The translations under genes were made by a program, and so were the position numbers. The notes beneath the pieces were generated by a model that was not told the DNA's origin, made no database searches, and was given only the letters and a program-made list of their open reading frames with translations. A DNA stretch of 64,000 nucleotides from an uncultured Alistipes sp. GTDB lineage: Bacteria; Bacteroidota; Bacteroidia; Bacteroidales; Rikenellaceae. The DNA lies in assembly GCA_900768045.1 (NCBI GenBank), contig CAAGBL010000062.1:1-64000 (forward strand). The letters are read 5' to 3'. The stretch's first letter is position 1; each line of letters begins with the position of its first letter. Positions 40,783 through 49,605 of this stretch are shown here, in pieces.

Positions 40783-40806
40783 CGAAAATAACTAAATTAA
40801 AGATAT

Positions 40807-41547
40807 ATGGCACAGAAGAAGACAAACGAGGTTGATTACTCGATGCAGGAGAAGATTATGGCTCTTTACGAGTTGCAGAAGATCGACTCAGCAATCGACG
40901 AAATCAACAAGATTAAGGGCGAGCTTCCCTTGGAGGTGCAGGACCTCGAGGACGAGCTTGCTGGTTTGAACACTCGTATCGAGAATGTGAATGCCGAGAT
41001 TGAGGAGCTTAACTCGCTCACTCGTCAGCGTAAGCGTGAGGTTGACCAGGCAAAGATTATGATTGGCAACTACAAGGAGCAGCAGAACAACGTGCGTAAC
41101 AACCGTGAGTACGATGCTATCACTAAGGAGATTGAGTACCAGGAGCTCGAGATCGAGCTTGCTGAGAAGCGCCTCAAGGAGTACTCAGCACAGATCAAGA
41201 CTAAGAAGGCTATTGCTGATGAGACTAATGCACTTGTTGAGGAGCGCACAATCGACTATAATGCAAAGAAGAGCGAGCTCGACTCTATTGAGGCTGAGAC
41301 AGCTCAGCAGGTTGCCGAGCTTATGGCTAAGGCCGAGAAGGCTAAGTCTCCTATCGACGAGCGCTTGCTTTCTGCTTACAACCGTATCCGTAGCAACGTT
41401 CGCAATGGCTTGGCTGTAGTTACTGTTACTCGTGATGCTTGTGGCGGTTGCTTCAACCGTATCCCTCCACAGCGTCAGGCAGATATTCGCCTCGGTAAGA
41501 AGCTTATTGTGTGTGAGTATTGTGGTCGTATTCTTGTCGCAGAGTAA
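40807..41547 (+). CDS. Coiled-coil protein with C-terminal C4 zinc ribbon (CdsZ/DUF164 family)
   Basis: A 246-residue protein. Residues ~15-185 are an almost unbroken, Glu/Lys-rich antiparallel coiled coil (for example NREYDAITKEIEYQELEIEL). The C-terminal ~50 residues hold a zinc ribbon with CGGC and CEYCG pairs. This is the DUF164/CT398 family; some members work with secretion or ribosome-linked factors, but the role here is unknown. The gene is last in the plus-strand run and is followed immediately by hairpin element A3. Confidence 0.88.
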   Translation: MAQKKTNEVDYSMQEKIMALYELQKIDSAIDEINKIKGELPLEVQDLEDELAGLNTRIENVNAEIEELNSLTRQRKREVDQAKIMIGNYKEQQNNVRNNREYDAITKEIEYQELEIELAEKRLKEYSAQIKTKKAIADETNALVEERTIDYNAKKSELDSIEAETAQQVAELMAKAEKAKSPIDERLLSAYNRIRSNVRNGLAVVTVTRDACGGCFNRIPPQRQADIRLGKKLIVCEYCGRILVAE

Positions 41548-41674
41548 TTTGTTGTGATAAGAGGTCGATTGCGGCCCCTAACAAAAAATGCCACCAATGG
41601 GACGTACGTCAAGTACTACCCATCGGTGGCATTTTTGCCGAGTGTAGCACTCGGCACACTTCTGACAACAAATT
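41546..41674. repeat. Structured hairpin element A3
   Basis: Outer arms AATTTGTTGT(GATAAG) and (CTTCTGAC)ACAACAAATT-type pair across ~130 bp. The central stem ATGCCACC/GGTGGCAT (41588-41632) has inner ATGGG/CCCAT and apex TACGTCAAGTA, then T5, then a third hairpin GCCGAGTG/CACTCGGC (41637-41655). It starts in the stop codon of the zinc-ribbon gene. It has the layout of A1 but different arm bases. Confidence 0.75.
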
Positions 41675-41815
41675 TATTTCTCGTGATAAGCACCAATCTT
41701 CGCCCCCAAGCTCATTGCCCTGAAAGGAGATGTACACTGAGTACACCCCCTTCCAGTGCAATTTCGACTTGGTGACAAATCTTGGCACTTCTGACGAGAA
41801 ATCGGTGCGCTGATT
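41675..41815. repeat. Structured hairpin element A4
   Basis: Arms TTTCTCGT(GATAAG) at 41677-41690 and (CTTCTG)ACGAGAAA ending at 41801; inner CACCAA/TTGGTG; central stem TTGCCCTG-AAGG / CCTT-CCAGTGCAA with apex TACACTGAGTA (41733-41743). It is in tandem with A3, as A2 is with A1. Confidence 0.7.
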
Positions 41816-41826
41816 GAGGTGGTAGA

Positions 41827-41940
41827 TTAAGGAGTTTAGTGAATTTAATGAATTTAGGGAGTTTAGTGATAGTTTTTCCCTAAATTCCTTATTCTCCCTA
41901 TCGTCCCTATCGTCCCTACTCTCCTTAAGTCCTCTTAACT
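41827..41940. repeat. Purine/pyrimidine strand-biased imperfect hairpin
   Basis: A run of near-10-bp units (GGAGTTTAGTGAATTTAATG... AGGGAGTTTAGTGA) is followed by its rough complement (CCCTAAATTCCTTATTCTCC... CTCCTTAA). Similar but shorter copies lie at about 15061-15115 and 62230-62285. No gene is seen here. Confidence 0.5.
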
Positions 41941-41982
41941 CACTCGCTCAGCGCTTATTATCGACACTACAACCTAAAAAAA

Positions 41983-42010
41983 TATAGGACAACCCGAAGG
42001 TCGCCCTATA
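41983..42010 (-). terminator. Terminator of prs
   Basis: TATAGG-C-ACC / GGT-G-CCTATA stem followed on the minus strand by TTTTTTTAGG, 20 bp past the prs stop. Confidence 0.75.
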
Positions 42011-42029
42011 CCAATTATATCTCTTAAGA

Positions 42030-42971
42030 CTATCGGTAGAAGATAGACGAAATTGACTTGTAGTTGTGTACACGCTCGATAACATCAGCAAAGATAGGTG
42101 CTACGCTCAATACTGTGAACTTAGACAAATCCTCGCCCTCCTTCAAAGGAATAGTATCGGTAGTGATAACCTCCTGGATGGCACTTGCGTTGATGCGCTC
42201 GTAAGCCTTGCCCGACAAAACAGGGTGAGTTACAGCAGCACGCACGCTCTTAGCGCCACGATCCATAAGCATATCAGCAGCCATACACATAGTACCAGCT
42301 GTGTCGATCATATCGTCAACGATAATCACGTTACGGCCCTCAACCTCGCCGATAGCGGTCATTGAGCCAACGACATTAGCCTTAGCACGCTCCTTGTGTG
42401 AGATGATGATAGGTGCCTGGAAGTGCTTTGCATAAGATGAAGCACGCTTAGCACCACCCATATCTGGAGAGGCGATTGAAAGGTCAGGAATATTGAGCTT
42501 CTGGATATATGGTACGAAGATACCTGAAGCATACAACGCATCCATTGGGAGGTCGAAGAAGCCCTGAATCTGGTCGGCATGGAGATCCATAGTCATCACA
42601 CGCTGAACGCCAGCAGCGATAAGCATGTTAGCCACGAGGCGAGCTGTGATAGGCACACGTGGGCGGTCCTTGCGGTCCTGACGTGCCCAACCGAAGTATG
42701 GGATAACGGCAATAACCTGGTGTGCTGAGGCACGACGTGCTGCATCTGCCATCATCAAGAGCTCCATGAGGTTGTCTGATGGTGGGAATGTTGACTGAAT
42801 GATAAATACTGTACAGCCACGAATAGACTCGTGGAAGCAAGGCTGGAACTCGCCGTCGCTAAACTGCAGAACATCAGAGTCTCCGAGAGGTATGCCATAC
42901 TCAGCAGCGATCTTCTCAGCGAGGTAGCGTGAGCCTCGGCCTGCGAAAAATTTAATCTTATGGATTGCCAT
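42030..42971 (-). CDS. prs: Ribose-phosphate pyrophosphokinase
   Basis: A 313-residue enzyme making PRPP from ribose-5-phosphate and ATP for purine, pyrimidine, NAD, His and Trp synthesis. The start at 42971 (MAIHKIKFFAGRGSRYLAEK) is preferred over an extension 10 codons upstream. Visible motifs are FSDGEFQP, YFGWARQDRKDRPRVPITARL and the PRPP loop VDDMIDTAGTMCMAA. A near-exact promoter lies 30 bp upstream. Monocistronic. Confidence 0.97.
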   Translation of the reverse strand: MAIHKIKFFAGRGSRYLAEKIAAEYGIPLGDSDVLQFSDGEFQPCFHESIRGCTVFIIQSTFPPSDNLMELLMMADAARRASAHQVIAVIPYFGWARQDRKDRPRVPITARLVANMLIAAGVQRVMTMDLHADQIQGFFDLPMDALYASGIFVPYIQKLNIPDLSIASPDMGGAKRASSYAKHFQAPIIISHKERAKANVVGSMTAIGEVEGRNVIIVDDMIDTAGTMCMAADMLMDRGAKSVRAAVTHPVLSGKAYERINASAIQEVITTDTIPLKEGEDLSKFTVLSVAPIFADVIERVHNYKSISSIFYR

Positions 42972-43000
42972 ATTATAATTTATTAGGTTAATAAGTACCA

Positions 43001-43031
43001 CAAATTTAGCTCAAATAAGCTGAATAAACAA
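43001..43031 (-). promoter_or_regulatory. Promoter of prs
   Basis: Minus strand: TTG at 43031-43029, 20-bp spacer, TAAATTTG at 43008-43001. Confidence 0.7.
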
Positions 43032-43049
43032 CTTTTTGAGACTTTATTT

Positions 43050-43649
43050 CTAATAATTTGTTAGTGCCTCGTCTATAAATGTTAAAATCTCCTCACGTCC
43101 AGTGCCCTTTTCGCTCGATGAGATGAACATTGGGGGTAGCTCCTCCCACTCCTCAGAGAGCCTTTGCTTGTAGGCTTTCACGTTGCGGTTGAGCTGCGCT
43201 TGCGACAGCTTGTCGGCCTTAGTGAAGATGATGCCAAAGGGAATACCATTCTGGCCTAAAAGCTCGATGAAGCGGAGGTCGATTTTTTGGGGCTCAAGGC
43301 GTGAGTCAACCAAAACAAAAAGGAAGTGCATCTTCTCGCACTTAAGCACATAGTCAGTGATGAGCTTCGAGAACTCGCCACGTGTCGACTTCGATACACG
43401 AGCGTAGCCATATCCTGGTAGGTCGACAAGATACCAGCTATTGTTTATCGTGAAGTGGTTTATGAGCTTGGTCTTTCCTGGTGTACCCGAAACCTTAGCA
43501 AGGCTCTTCTGGCCAGTGAGCATGTTCACGAGCGACGACTTGCCGACGTTGCTTCGGCCGATGAAGGCTATATCCTTGAGGTCGTCCTTGGGAACCTGCG
43601 AAATCTTCTCGGAGCTACACTTAAACGTTGCTTTAATAGTAATTGCCAT
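43050..43649 (-). CDS. engB: Ribosome biogenesis GTPase EngB/YsxC
   Basis: A 199-residue GTPase needed for late 50S assembly. G1 GRSNVGKSSLVNML, G3 DLPGYGYA with the RVSK that follows, and G4 TKADK are all present. The start at 43649 (MAITIKATFKCSSEKISQVP) fits the family; the frame runs 14 codons further up without similarity. A possible -7 TACTTTTG lies at 43677-43670. Confidence 0.96.
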   Translation of the reverse strand: MAITIKATFKCSSEKISQVPKDDLKDIAFIGRSNVGKSSLVNMLTGQKSLAKVSGTPGKTKLINHFTINNSWYLVDLPGYGYARVSKSTRGEFSKLITDYVLKCEKMHFLFVLVDSRLEPQKIDLRFIELLGQNGIPFGIIFTKADKLSQAQLNRNVKAYKQRLSEEWEELPPMFISSSEKGTGREEILTFIDEALTNY

Positions 43650-43750
43650 AGTGTGACATCTATTTTTTGCAAAAGTACGAAAAAAAGTCAAAACAGAAAA
43701 TATCTTTATGCTTTTTAGGATAATATGGTCGTATGTTATAAATTTTTATC

Positions 43751-43758
43751 TATCTTTG
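43751..43758 (+). promoter_or_regulatory. -7 element before the first BACON lipoprotein gene
   Basis: TATCTTTG, 38 bp before the ATG at 43797. No convincing -33 box. Confidence 0.4.
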
Positions 43759-43796
43759 TGTAGAAGATGTGACTTTAAATTTAAAACACTAATATT

Positions 43797-45410
43797 ATGA
43801 AACTACGTCGACTATTTTTTGCTTTGTTGGCATTGCCTTTGGCATTTGCAGCTTGTGAGCCTGAACCAACCCCAACACCTGAGCCAGAACCTAATATGAC
43901 TACTGTGTTAACCCTTACTTCGGAAGATACTCTTGATTTTACGGCTGAGGGTGGTCAGGGTGTTATCGAATACGAGCTTGTCGAAGAGACTCGTAATAAG
44001 CCTGTGCCAATGCCCATGGTTGAGGCTACATGTGAGGTAAATTGGGTTACTGATATTGCTGTTGCAGAGGATATTACCTTCAATGTAGCTGCTAACGAGG
44101 GCGAGGCTCGAGCAACTGAGGTTGTTGTGACCTATGGTAGTCAGTCGTTCGAGGTTGCTGTAAATCAGGCGGCAAAGGCTGCTGAGCCAGATCCAAAGCC
44201 TGAATATGAAATGGATGTTACGTTGGCTGCGGCTATGCGTATTTCAAGTGCCGAGCTAGATATGCCAAACAATATATTTGCCTTGGTATTTGTTGATGAT
44301 GCCGAGAGCCTTGAACTTGGCGTTGTGTTAGCTGGTGCTGCCGACGATACAGTCTTGAAGGCTGGTAACTATAACAGCGAGAGCGAGACTTTGTATGCCG
44401 ATGAAAGTGCTTTGTATCTCTATGATACAGATACTGAGTATGCGTTTGCATCAGGTTTTGTGGCTGTGTCGCTTGATGACGATTCGTATGCTTTTGATAT
44501 CGAACTTACTGATGCTGACGGCAAGTTATATCACTTCACTTACGAAGGTGTAGTATTGGATATGGAGCCAACAGATGCTCCTGAGCCTGAGCTCTTTGCG
44601 CCAGTGAAGGTTGAGGCGTATCGTAGTGCAAGTTGGGATCTTGGAAACTTCGAGCTTGACCTCTATATCAACGATGAGGTCTACCACTCATTGGATATGC
44701 AGGATTATTTTAACCCTAACGAGAACTACCTCTCAGAGGGCGTTTATTCTATGGATAATGGTGGTGTTACTAGCTGGTCAAACTTCGTGTGGGATATCGA
44801 GACTGGCGAGGGTGCATACGTCGTTGATGCTGAAATTACTATCGCTCACAATGCCGATGGCACAACAACAATCACTGGTTTCTTCGAGTCGGAGTATGGC
44901 AATCATCTCAATATCGACTGGACAGGCATAGTTGAGGGCTTTAGCTTCCCTGCGGAGAGCTTGACAACGCTTACCTCTGACCTCGTGCTAAACGAGAGCG
45001 GATTTACCTATCATGCATATTATGAGGGCGATTTCTACACCGCAGATACAGATAACTGGCGTCTTGAGATCTATGAGAATGATGCTACACAGTCGGGTAA
45101 GTATCTCACATTAGATTTGCTTGTTAATCCATCTCAAGATGATTTTTGTGGTATCTACTCTCATAGGACAGAGACCAACTACATGAATACATTCGTAGTA
45201 GGAGATGTTGATGGCGAAAATAGAGTTGGTTGTTGGTATGCAGAGGTTGAGAATAATAAAATTACTGGAGACAAAGCGCCATTCATTGATGGAACTATCG
45301 AAATAGTATCTAATGCCGATGGCTCCGTAACATTTACGTTTGACTGCGTTGATGACGCTGGTAACAAGATTTCGGGTAGTGTAACTGCTGCGGCACCTGC
45401 CACATTCTAA
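43797..45410 (+). CDS. BACON-domain lipoprotein with repeated beta-rich domains (paralog 1)
   Basis: A 537-residue predicted surface lipoprotein (signal MKLRRLFFALLALPLAFAAC, then a Pro/Glu/Thr linker). Residues ~38-130 resemble a BACON domain. Then come three related ~115-residue beta-rich units (~140-262, 268-390, 395-535), each with an LELGV/FELDLYI-like first strand, a GxY turn, an AFDIEL.D.DG segment and a closing YEG- or GSVT-type strand. The last unit is clearly homologous to that of the next gene and to a domain in the 996-residue IdeS-like protein. No enzyme motif; probably ligand or glycan binding, by inference. Confidence 0.72.
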   Translation: MKLRRLFFALLALPLAFAACEPEPTPTPEPEPNMTTVLTLTSEDTLDFTAEGGQGVIEYELVEETRNKPVPMPMVEATCEVNWVTDIAVAEDITFNVAANEGEARATEVVVTYGSQSFEVAVNQAAKAAEPDPKPEYEMDVTLAAAMRISSAELDMPNNIFALVFVDDAESLELGVVLAGAADDTVLKAGNYNSESETLYADESALYLYDTDTEYAFASGFVAVSLDDDSYAFDIELTDADGKLYHFTYEGVVLDMEPTDAPEPELFAPVKVEAYRSASWDLGNFELDLYINDEVYHSLDMQDYFNPNENYLSEGVYSMDNGGVTSWSNFVWDIETGEGAYVVDAEITIAHNADGTTTITGFFESEYGNHLNIDWTGIVEGFSFPAESLTTLTSDLVLNESGFTYHAYYEGDFYTADTDNWRLEIYENDATQSGKYLTLDLLVNPSQDDFCGIYSHRTETNYMNTFVVGDVDGENRVGCWYAEVENNKITGDKAPFIDGTIEIVSNADGSVTFTFDCVDDAGNKISGSVTAAAPATF

Positions 45411-45451
45411 TTTAAGAGAGATAGATTAAGTGGTATTTTTGCCTCTTTATT

Positions 45452-45506
45452 ATTGGGCTGGATAGGCGACACGGTGAGTGCCAACTACCCAGCCCAATTC
45501 CGTTTT
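45452..45506 (+). terminator. Terminator after BACON lipoprotein 1
   Basis: ATTGGGCTGG/CCAGCCCAAT stem with a long loop, followed by TCCGTTTTTA. Confidence 0.7.
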
Positions 45507-45532
45507 TACAGAGTAAATTTTATGATATTGCA

Positions 45533-45561
45533 CTTGTTTTAGTAGAAAATTTATATATTTG
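45533..45561 (+). promoter_or_regulatory. Probable promoter of BACON lipoprotein 2
   Basis: CTTG at 45533-45536, 17-bp spacer, TATATTTG at 45554-45561, 38 bp before the ATG. The spacer is short by 2 bp. Confidence 0.5.
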
Positions 45562-45599
45562 CGCCATAGAAGGAGTAAAACTAAAAAATACGATAGACT

Positions 45600-46823
45600 A
45601 TGAAGAAATTTTTTGCACTTGTAGCGCTTGTTACATTGGCCTTCACGGCATGTAATAATGAGCCAACAAATGAGTTTTCAGCAACTATAAAGCCAGAATC
45701 TACATTGGTAGAGTTTGGAAAGAGTGGTGGCGAGAAAACCGTTAAGTTCTCTATTATTAACCCTGTTGGTGGTAGTGTCACTGCTGAGGATAATGCCGAT
45801 TGGATTGAGGCAGCGGTTGAGTTCAACTCAGAGCTAATAATCACGGCTGAGGCCAATGCAGGTGATGCTCGTGAGGCAAAGGTTACTCTTAAGTATTCAT
45901 CTGCAAAGAGTGTTGATATTGTTGTTAAGCAGCGCTCAGGTCTTACTGGCGACTATGATGTTGAGTATGTAGCAGAGCACTTTGAGGGCCAGTATTATGG
46001 TCAGGAGACCTCTACAAACTACAACTACTTTGTGATACTCTCAGATTTTGGCCTAACGGTTGGTGGTCAGCCTAAGGCAGATGGCACATACTACTACTTT
46101 GACTTCTACTCTAAGGTTGCGGGTGACAAGGAGTATCCAGTACTACCTAACGGCACATACACCTTTGACAAGAGGGATACTTTTGCCGATGCAACATTCT
46201 CTGACATGTCGAGCTGGTATGTTGTATATGAGAATGGTCAGATTAAGACTACGAAGGGCTATAAGTCGGCTACAGTGACTGTCGCTGATGATAAGTTTGA
46301 GGCTATTATCGAGATGACTGATGGTGAGATACATAAGGTTAGCTACGAGGGCGACCTCTATGTAGGCTCTGATAATATCTTGTCAACATTTACTCAGGAC
46401 ATTAAATTTGCTCTCGAGGGTGCTGAGATTACAGCTACTAACTATGGCGACACACAAGAGATTGGCTTGCAGACATGGTTTATCGAGGCCGTTAAGGGCG
46501 ATGAGCTCTTTATGCTTGAGTTCTTTGCTGCAAGCAGCGAGACACCTGCAGGTATCTACAACCATTTCGCTGGTACATCGGGTGAGAGCTACGAGAATAA
46601 GTTTATCTCAGGCTTCATCGGCGAGGACGGCTTGGTGGGCTCATGGTATGCTAAGCTCACTAATGGTGCTATCAAGGGCGATGTTATGGCGCCTGTTGTT
46701 GAGGGCCTTGTACAGGTTGTGGTTGATGGCGCTACAGCAACAATCACCTATAGCGCTAAGGACGATGCTGGTAACAAGATTGAGGGTAGCGTAAGCGGTA
46801 GCTATACTCAGAAAGCTGAGTAA
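45600..46823 (+). CDS. BACON-domain lipoprotein with repeated beta-rich domains (paralog 2)
   Basis: A 407-residue predicted surface lipoprotein (signal MKKFFALVALVTLAFTAC). Residues ~25-118 are BACON-like (KPESTLVEFGKSGGEKTVKF, then ADWIEA). Two beta-rich units follow (~120-260 and 262-405). The final ~95 residues (AGIYNHFAG... GSWYAKLTNGAIKGD...DDAGNKIEGSVS) align with the C-terminus of the preceding gene's product. The two genes are tandem paralogs but have separate promoters and terminators. Confidence 0.72.
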   Translation: MKKFFALVALVTLAFTACNNEPTNEFSATIKPESTLVEFGKSGGEKTVKFSIINPVGGSVTAEDNADWIEAAVEFNSELIITAEANAGDAREAKVTLKYSSAKSVDIVVKQRSGLTGDYDVEYVAEHFEGQYYGQETSTNYNYFVILSDFGLTVGGQPKADGTYYYFDFYSKVAGDKEYPVLPNGTYTFDKRDTFADATFSDMSSWYVVYENGQIKTTKGYKSATVTVADDKFEAIIEMTDGEIHKVSYEGDLYVGSDNILSTFTQDIKFALEGAEITATNYGDTQEIGLQTWFIEAVKGDELFMLEFFAASSETPAGIYNHFAGTSGESYENKFISGFIGEDGLVGSWYAKLTNGAIKGDVMAPVVEGLVQVVVDGATATITYSAKDDAGNKIEGSVSGSYTQKAE

Positions 46824-46856
46824 AGGGTTGCGATGCATAAGCATCGCTTGAACATA

Positions 46857-46906
46857 AAGCCTCGTATGAGTGGTGCATTTTAGCAGCTCATGCGAGGCTT
46901 ATTTTT
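46857..46906 (+). terminator. Terminator after BACON lipoprotein 2
   Basis: AAGCCTCGTATGAG/CTCATGCGAGGCTT stem followed by ATTTTTG; a small GCGATGC/GCATCGC hairpin precedes it. Confidence 0.8.
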
Positions 46907-46978
46907 GTAAATAGACACTATATAATATACAAATTTCCCTGTTCGTTGAAATTATTTTATACGATAGCAACTAAGTGT

Positions 46979-46986
46979 TATATTTG
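46979..46986 (+). promoter_or_regulatory. -7 element of the surface-protein operon
   Basis: TATATTTG, 27 bp before the ATG at 47013. The -33 region has no clear TTTG. Confidence 0.45.
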
Positions 46987-47012
46987 CATGATTTTATATA
47001 TATAATGTTATT

Positions 47013-48782
47013 ATGAAGATTCTTCAAAAATTAGCCTCGTTGATTACCCTCGCAGCAGCCACTGTGTCGTGTCACCATGAGGTAGAATCTATTGTTCATA
47101 CACCATCAGATATGTGTCAAGAGGTTAGCTTTGCTCTGCCTCTCGATGCTACACGTACAGCTATTGACTCAGAAGATGGACGTACCACACGTTGGCGTGA
47201 AAACGACAATATCGCAGTATGGGCTAAGAGCGAGAGTGGCGACTTTGTGCTTTCGAGCGAGAACTTCATGCTCCGTTTCTTCGCTACAGAGTGGAACAAG
47301 GCCTACTTTGTGGGAAACATCGCCCCTATGCCCGAGGGCGAGTATACCTACTACATCAGCTATCCTAAGCCAACCTCTGTTGATGGAACTATGGCTACAT
47401 ATAGCGTTTTGTCGGAGCAGTCGGGCGAGTACGATGGTAAGTACGACATTATGGTTGCAGAGCCTACGGTAAATGGCTCGCTTAGCGTGGGTAAGCGTGT
47501 GGAGCTTGAGACTATCATGCGCCACCAGATGCATGCTATAAAGATTACCGTTCCCGAGGGACGCAACCTTTATGGCTCGAAGTTTGATTATCTCGAGATT
47601 ATCTTTCCGCAAGATGTTGTGGGTAATATTAAGCTCGATGTAACTAACCCTAATGCGAAGCCTACATATACCAACACCACGAACGCAGTCAAGGTCTCTA
47701 ATGCTAAGGGCTTCGATGCGGGTGACGACATCTGGGTTTTTGTGCTTCCAGGTACTGTTAGTGGCGATGTTAGCTATCAGGTGCAAGGTGGTCGTCGTCC
47801 TTCGGAGGTGGCTACATACCCCATTAACCGTGCTATGCAGGCGGGACATGTGACACCTATTCGCATGATGATTCCCGTTATCGATCCACACTATACAGCT
47901 ATACACTTCCGCATCGACGAGAATAACCTTGGCGAGGAGTTTAACTTCTTCGATGTCTATGACGGAGGTGGTAACCACATGGGACACTTCGAGCGCAATG
48001 CCTCGAATCTCTATACTATCGACTACTTGGGCGAGTTTAATGCCGATGTCTATGACAACACAAGTTGGCGCATCGTCTTCGACTCGGATCACGCTATTGT
48101 TCAGACCGAGATTAACCTCGGAGATATGACCTCGTACACCGAGCATTCATGTTGGCTTGATGTGCCATACCTCTTCTCTGAGAACTTCTCGTCAATTACC
48201 ACATACGAGCGTGACTCACAGACGGGTGCTCAGGGTACAGCCGTTACTGGTTACGACCTCTCAGGAGCAACCTACGGACTACGTTCGGGTTGGACAGGAG
48301 CACGTACGGGTGGTAGCGCTGGGCAGTCAATACGTGTAGGTTCACGTGTCGACCGTGTTTGGGGATATACCCACACCTTTGGACGTCTCGACTCACCAAC
48401 GATAAGCACCATTAAGCCAGGTACTGCGGTAAAGGTTAACGTGTCGTTCAACTATAGCGGTGGTAGAGATGGCGATAGCGGCTACTCACCACGTGCCGTA
48501 GTGGGTTATACTACAACATCAGGACCTATAAATGGTACCACAGGCTCGTTTACCGAGGATTCGGATAACTGGAACAATATCGACGGGCCAACGCTTATAC
48601 CTTCGATATCTACCTCTGGTTCATTTAGCTCGGTAGGACAGAGCATGAGCTACACAATTGCCTCATGCACATCGTCACACCGCCTATCATGGCAGATACG
48701 TGGTGCAGGCGAGGGTGGTTTTGTATCGAATGGTAACCAGTGGTTATACGTTGACAACATCAAGGTTCAGATTGCGGAATAA
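47013..48782 (+). CDS. Fimbrillin-like surface protein with C-terminal jelly-roll domain
   Basis: A 589-residue predicted lipoprotein (signal MKILQKLASLITLAAATVSC). Residues ~35-290 follow the fimbrillin (Mfa1/FimA-like) layout: ATRTAIDSEDGRTTRWRENDNIAVW, a MRHQMHAIKI strand and the anchor MQAGHVTPIRMMIPV. A short strand-rich linker follows (to ~385). The last ~200 residues look like a galactose-binding-type jelly roll ending WLYVDNIKVQI. It opens a seven-gene plus-strand operon of surface proteins with 5-55 bp gaps, so it may be a tip or shaft component of a fimbria-like or carbohydrate-binding surface structure. Inference. Confidence 0.75.
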   Translation: MKILQKLASLITLAAATVSCHHEVESIVHTPSDMCQEVSFALPLDATRTAIDSEDGRTTRWRENDNIAVWAKSESGDFVLSSENFMLRFFATEWNKAYFVGNIAPMPEGEYTYYISYPKPTSVDGTMATYSVLSEQSGEYDGKYDIMVAEPTVNGSLSVGKRVELETIMRHQMHAIKITVPEGRNLYGSKFDYLEIIFPQDVVGNIKLDVTNPNAKPTYTNTTNAVKVSNAKGFDAGDDIWVFVLPGTVSGDVSYQVQGGRRPSEVATYPINRAMQAGHVTPIRMMIPVIDPHYTAIHFRIDENNLGEEFNFFDVYDGGGNHMGHFERNASNLYTIDYLGEFNADVYDNTSWRIVFDSDHAIVQTEINLGDMTSYTEHSCWLDVPYLFSENFSSITTYERDSQTGAQGTAVTGYDLSGATYGLRSGWTGARTGGSAGQSIRVGSRVDRVWGYTHTFGRLDSPTISTIKPGTAVKVNVSFNYSGGRDGDSGYSPRAVVGYTTTSGPINGTTGSFTEDSDNWNNIDGPTLIPSISTSGSFSSVGQSMSYTIASCTSSHRLSWQIRGAGEGGFVSNGNQWLYVDNIKVQIAE

Positions 48783-48818
48783 AAATCAACAAAATTATAT
48801 AATCAAAATCAAACAATT

Positions 48819-49592
48819 ATGAGAAAACTTATCGCTTTAGCATCGTTTGTTGCGCTTGTGATGGCCTCATGTACAAATGAGACTCCTGCTGGCGATGCAA
48901 ATGCAAAGGGTAGTGTAGTTTTCGACCTTGCGATTCAGACCGAGGTTGATGATACACGTTCCAATATCAACTGTACAACCCCAGCAGTTGAGGCATTCAA
49001 ACTCACAATCGAGGGCGTGAACCACACCTACAAGAAGGAGTATGCGACAATCGCCCAGTTTAATGAGAACGATAACTACCTTCACATTGGCACATACCGA
49101 GCTACGGTAACTGCTGGTGATATCACTAAGGAGGGTTACGACGTGCCAACATTTATTGGCAGCGCTGAGTTCTCTGTTTCGGCTCGTGAGAACACCGAGG
49201 TAGAGATTACCGCAACCATTGCTAATACTTTGGTAAAGGTTGTGACTACTGATGCTTTCAACAACTATTTTGTTGGTGGCGCTAAGTTCGAGCTTACTAC
49301 AAATGGTGGCAATAAGTTTGATGTAACAGCGAAGACTGAGCCATTGTTCATCGCTCCAGAAGAGTTTGTGGTTAACGGTACTGCTACAAAGCAGCCTAAC
49401 CAGTCGGGTGCAGCGGGCGTAGAGGTTACGCTCCCTGAGTACAAGATGGAGACTCCTGCGGCTAAGACCTTCTACACCATCAAGTTTGATGTGACAAACG
49501 CTGGTGGTACATCACTCGAGATTACCCTCAACGACACTCTCGCAGATTCTATTGCACTTGAGGATGTTGAGCTTAACGATAACGCAAAATAA
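48819..49592 (+). CDS. DUF4493-type lipoprotein (short)
   Basis: A 257-residue predicted lipoprotein (signal MRKLIALASFVALVMASC). The N-half shows the DUF4493 pattern: GSVVFDLAI, AFKLTIEGVNHTYKKEY, LHIGTYRATVTAGD, a PTFIGSAEFSVSARENTEVEI strand, then NTLVKVV. The C-half adds a beta domain with a threonine-rich turn region. Function of DUF4493 is unknown; it is found in Bacteroidetes surface proteins. Gap of 36 bp after the fimbrillin-like gene, 13 bp before the next. Confidence 0.75.
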   Translation: MRKLIALASFVALVMASCTNETPAGDANAKGSVVFDLAIQTEVDDTRSNINCTTPAVEAFKLTIEGVNHTYKKEYATIAQFNENDNYLHIGTYRATVTAGDITKEGYDVPTFIGSAEFSVSARENTEVEITATIANTLVKVVTTDAFNNYFVGGAKFELTTNGGNKFDVTAKTEPLFIAPEEFVVNGTATKQPNQSGAAGVEVTLPEYKMETPAAKTFYTIKFDVTNAGGTSLEITLNDTLADSIALEDVELNDNAK

Positions 49593-49605
49593 TTAGACTT
49601 TAGAT

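Noticed and set aside
47169..48146. A 325-codon minus-strand open frame opposite the fimbrillin-like gene.
   Set aside because: It is antisense to a gene with a clear signal peptide and domain pattern. No lipobox, motif or promoter supports it.
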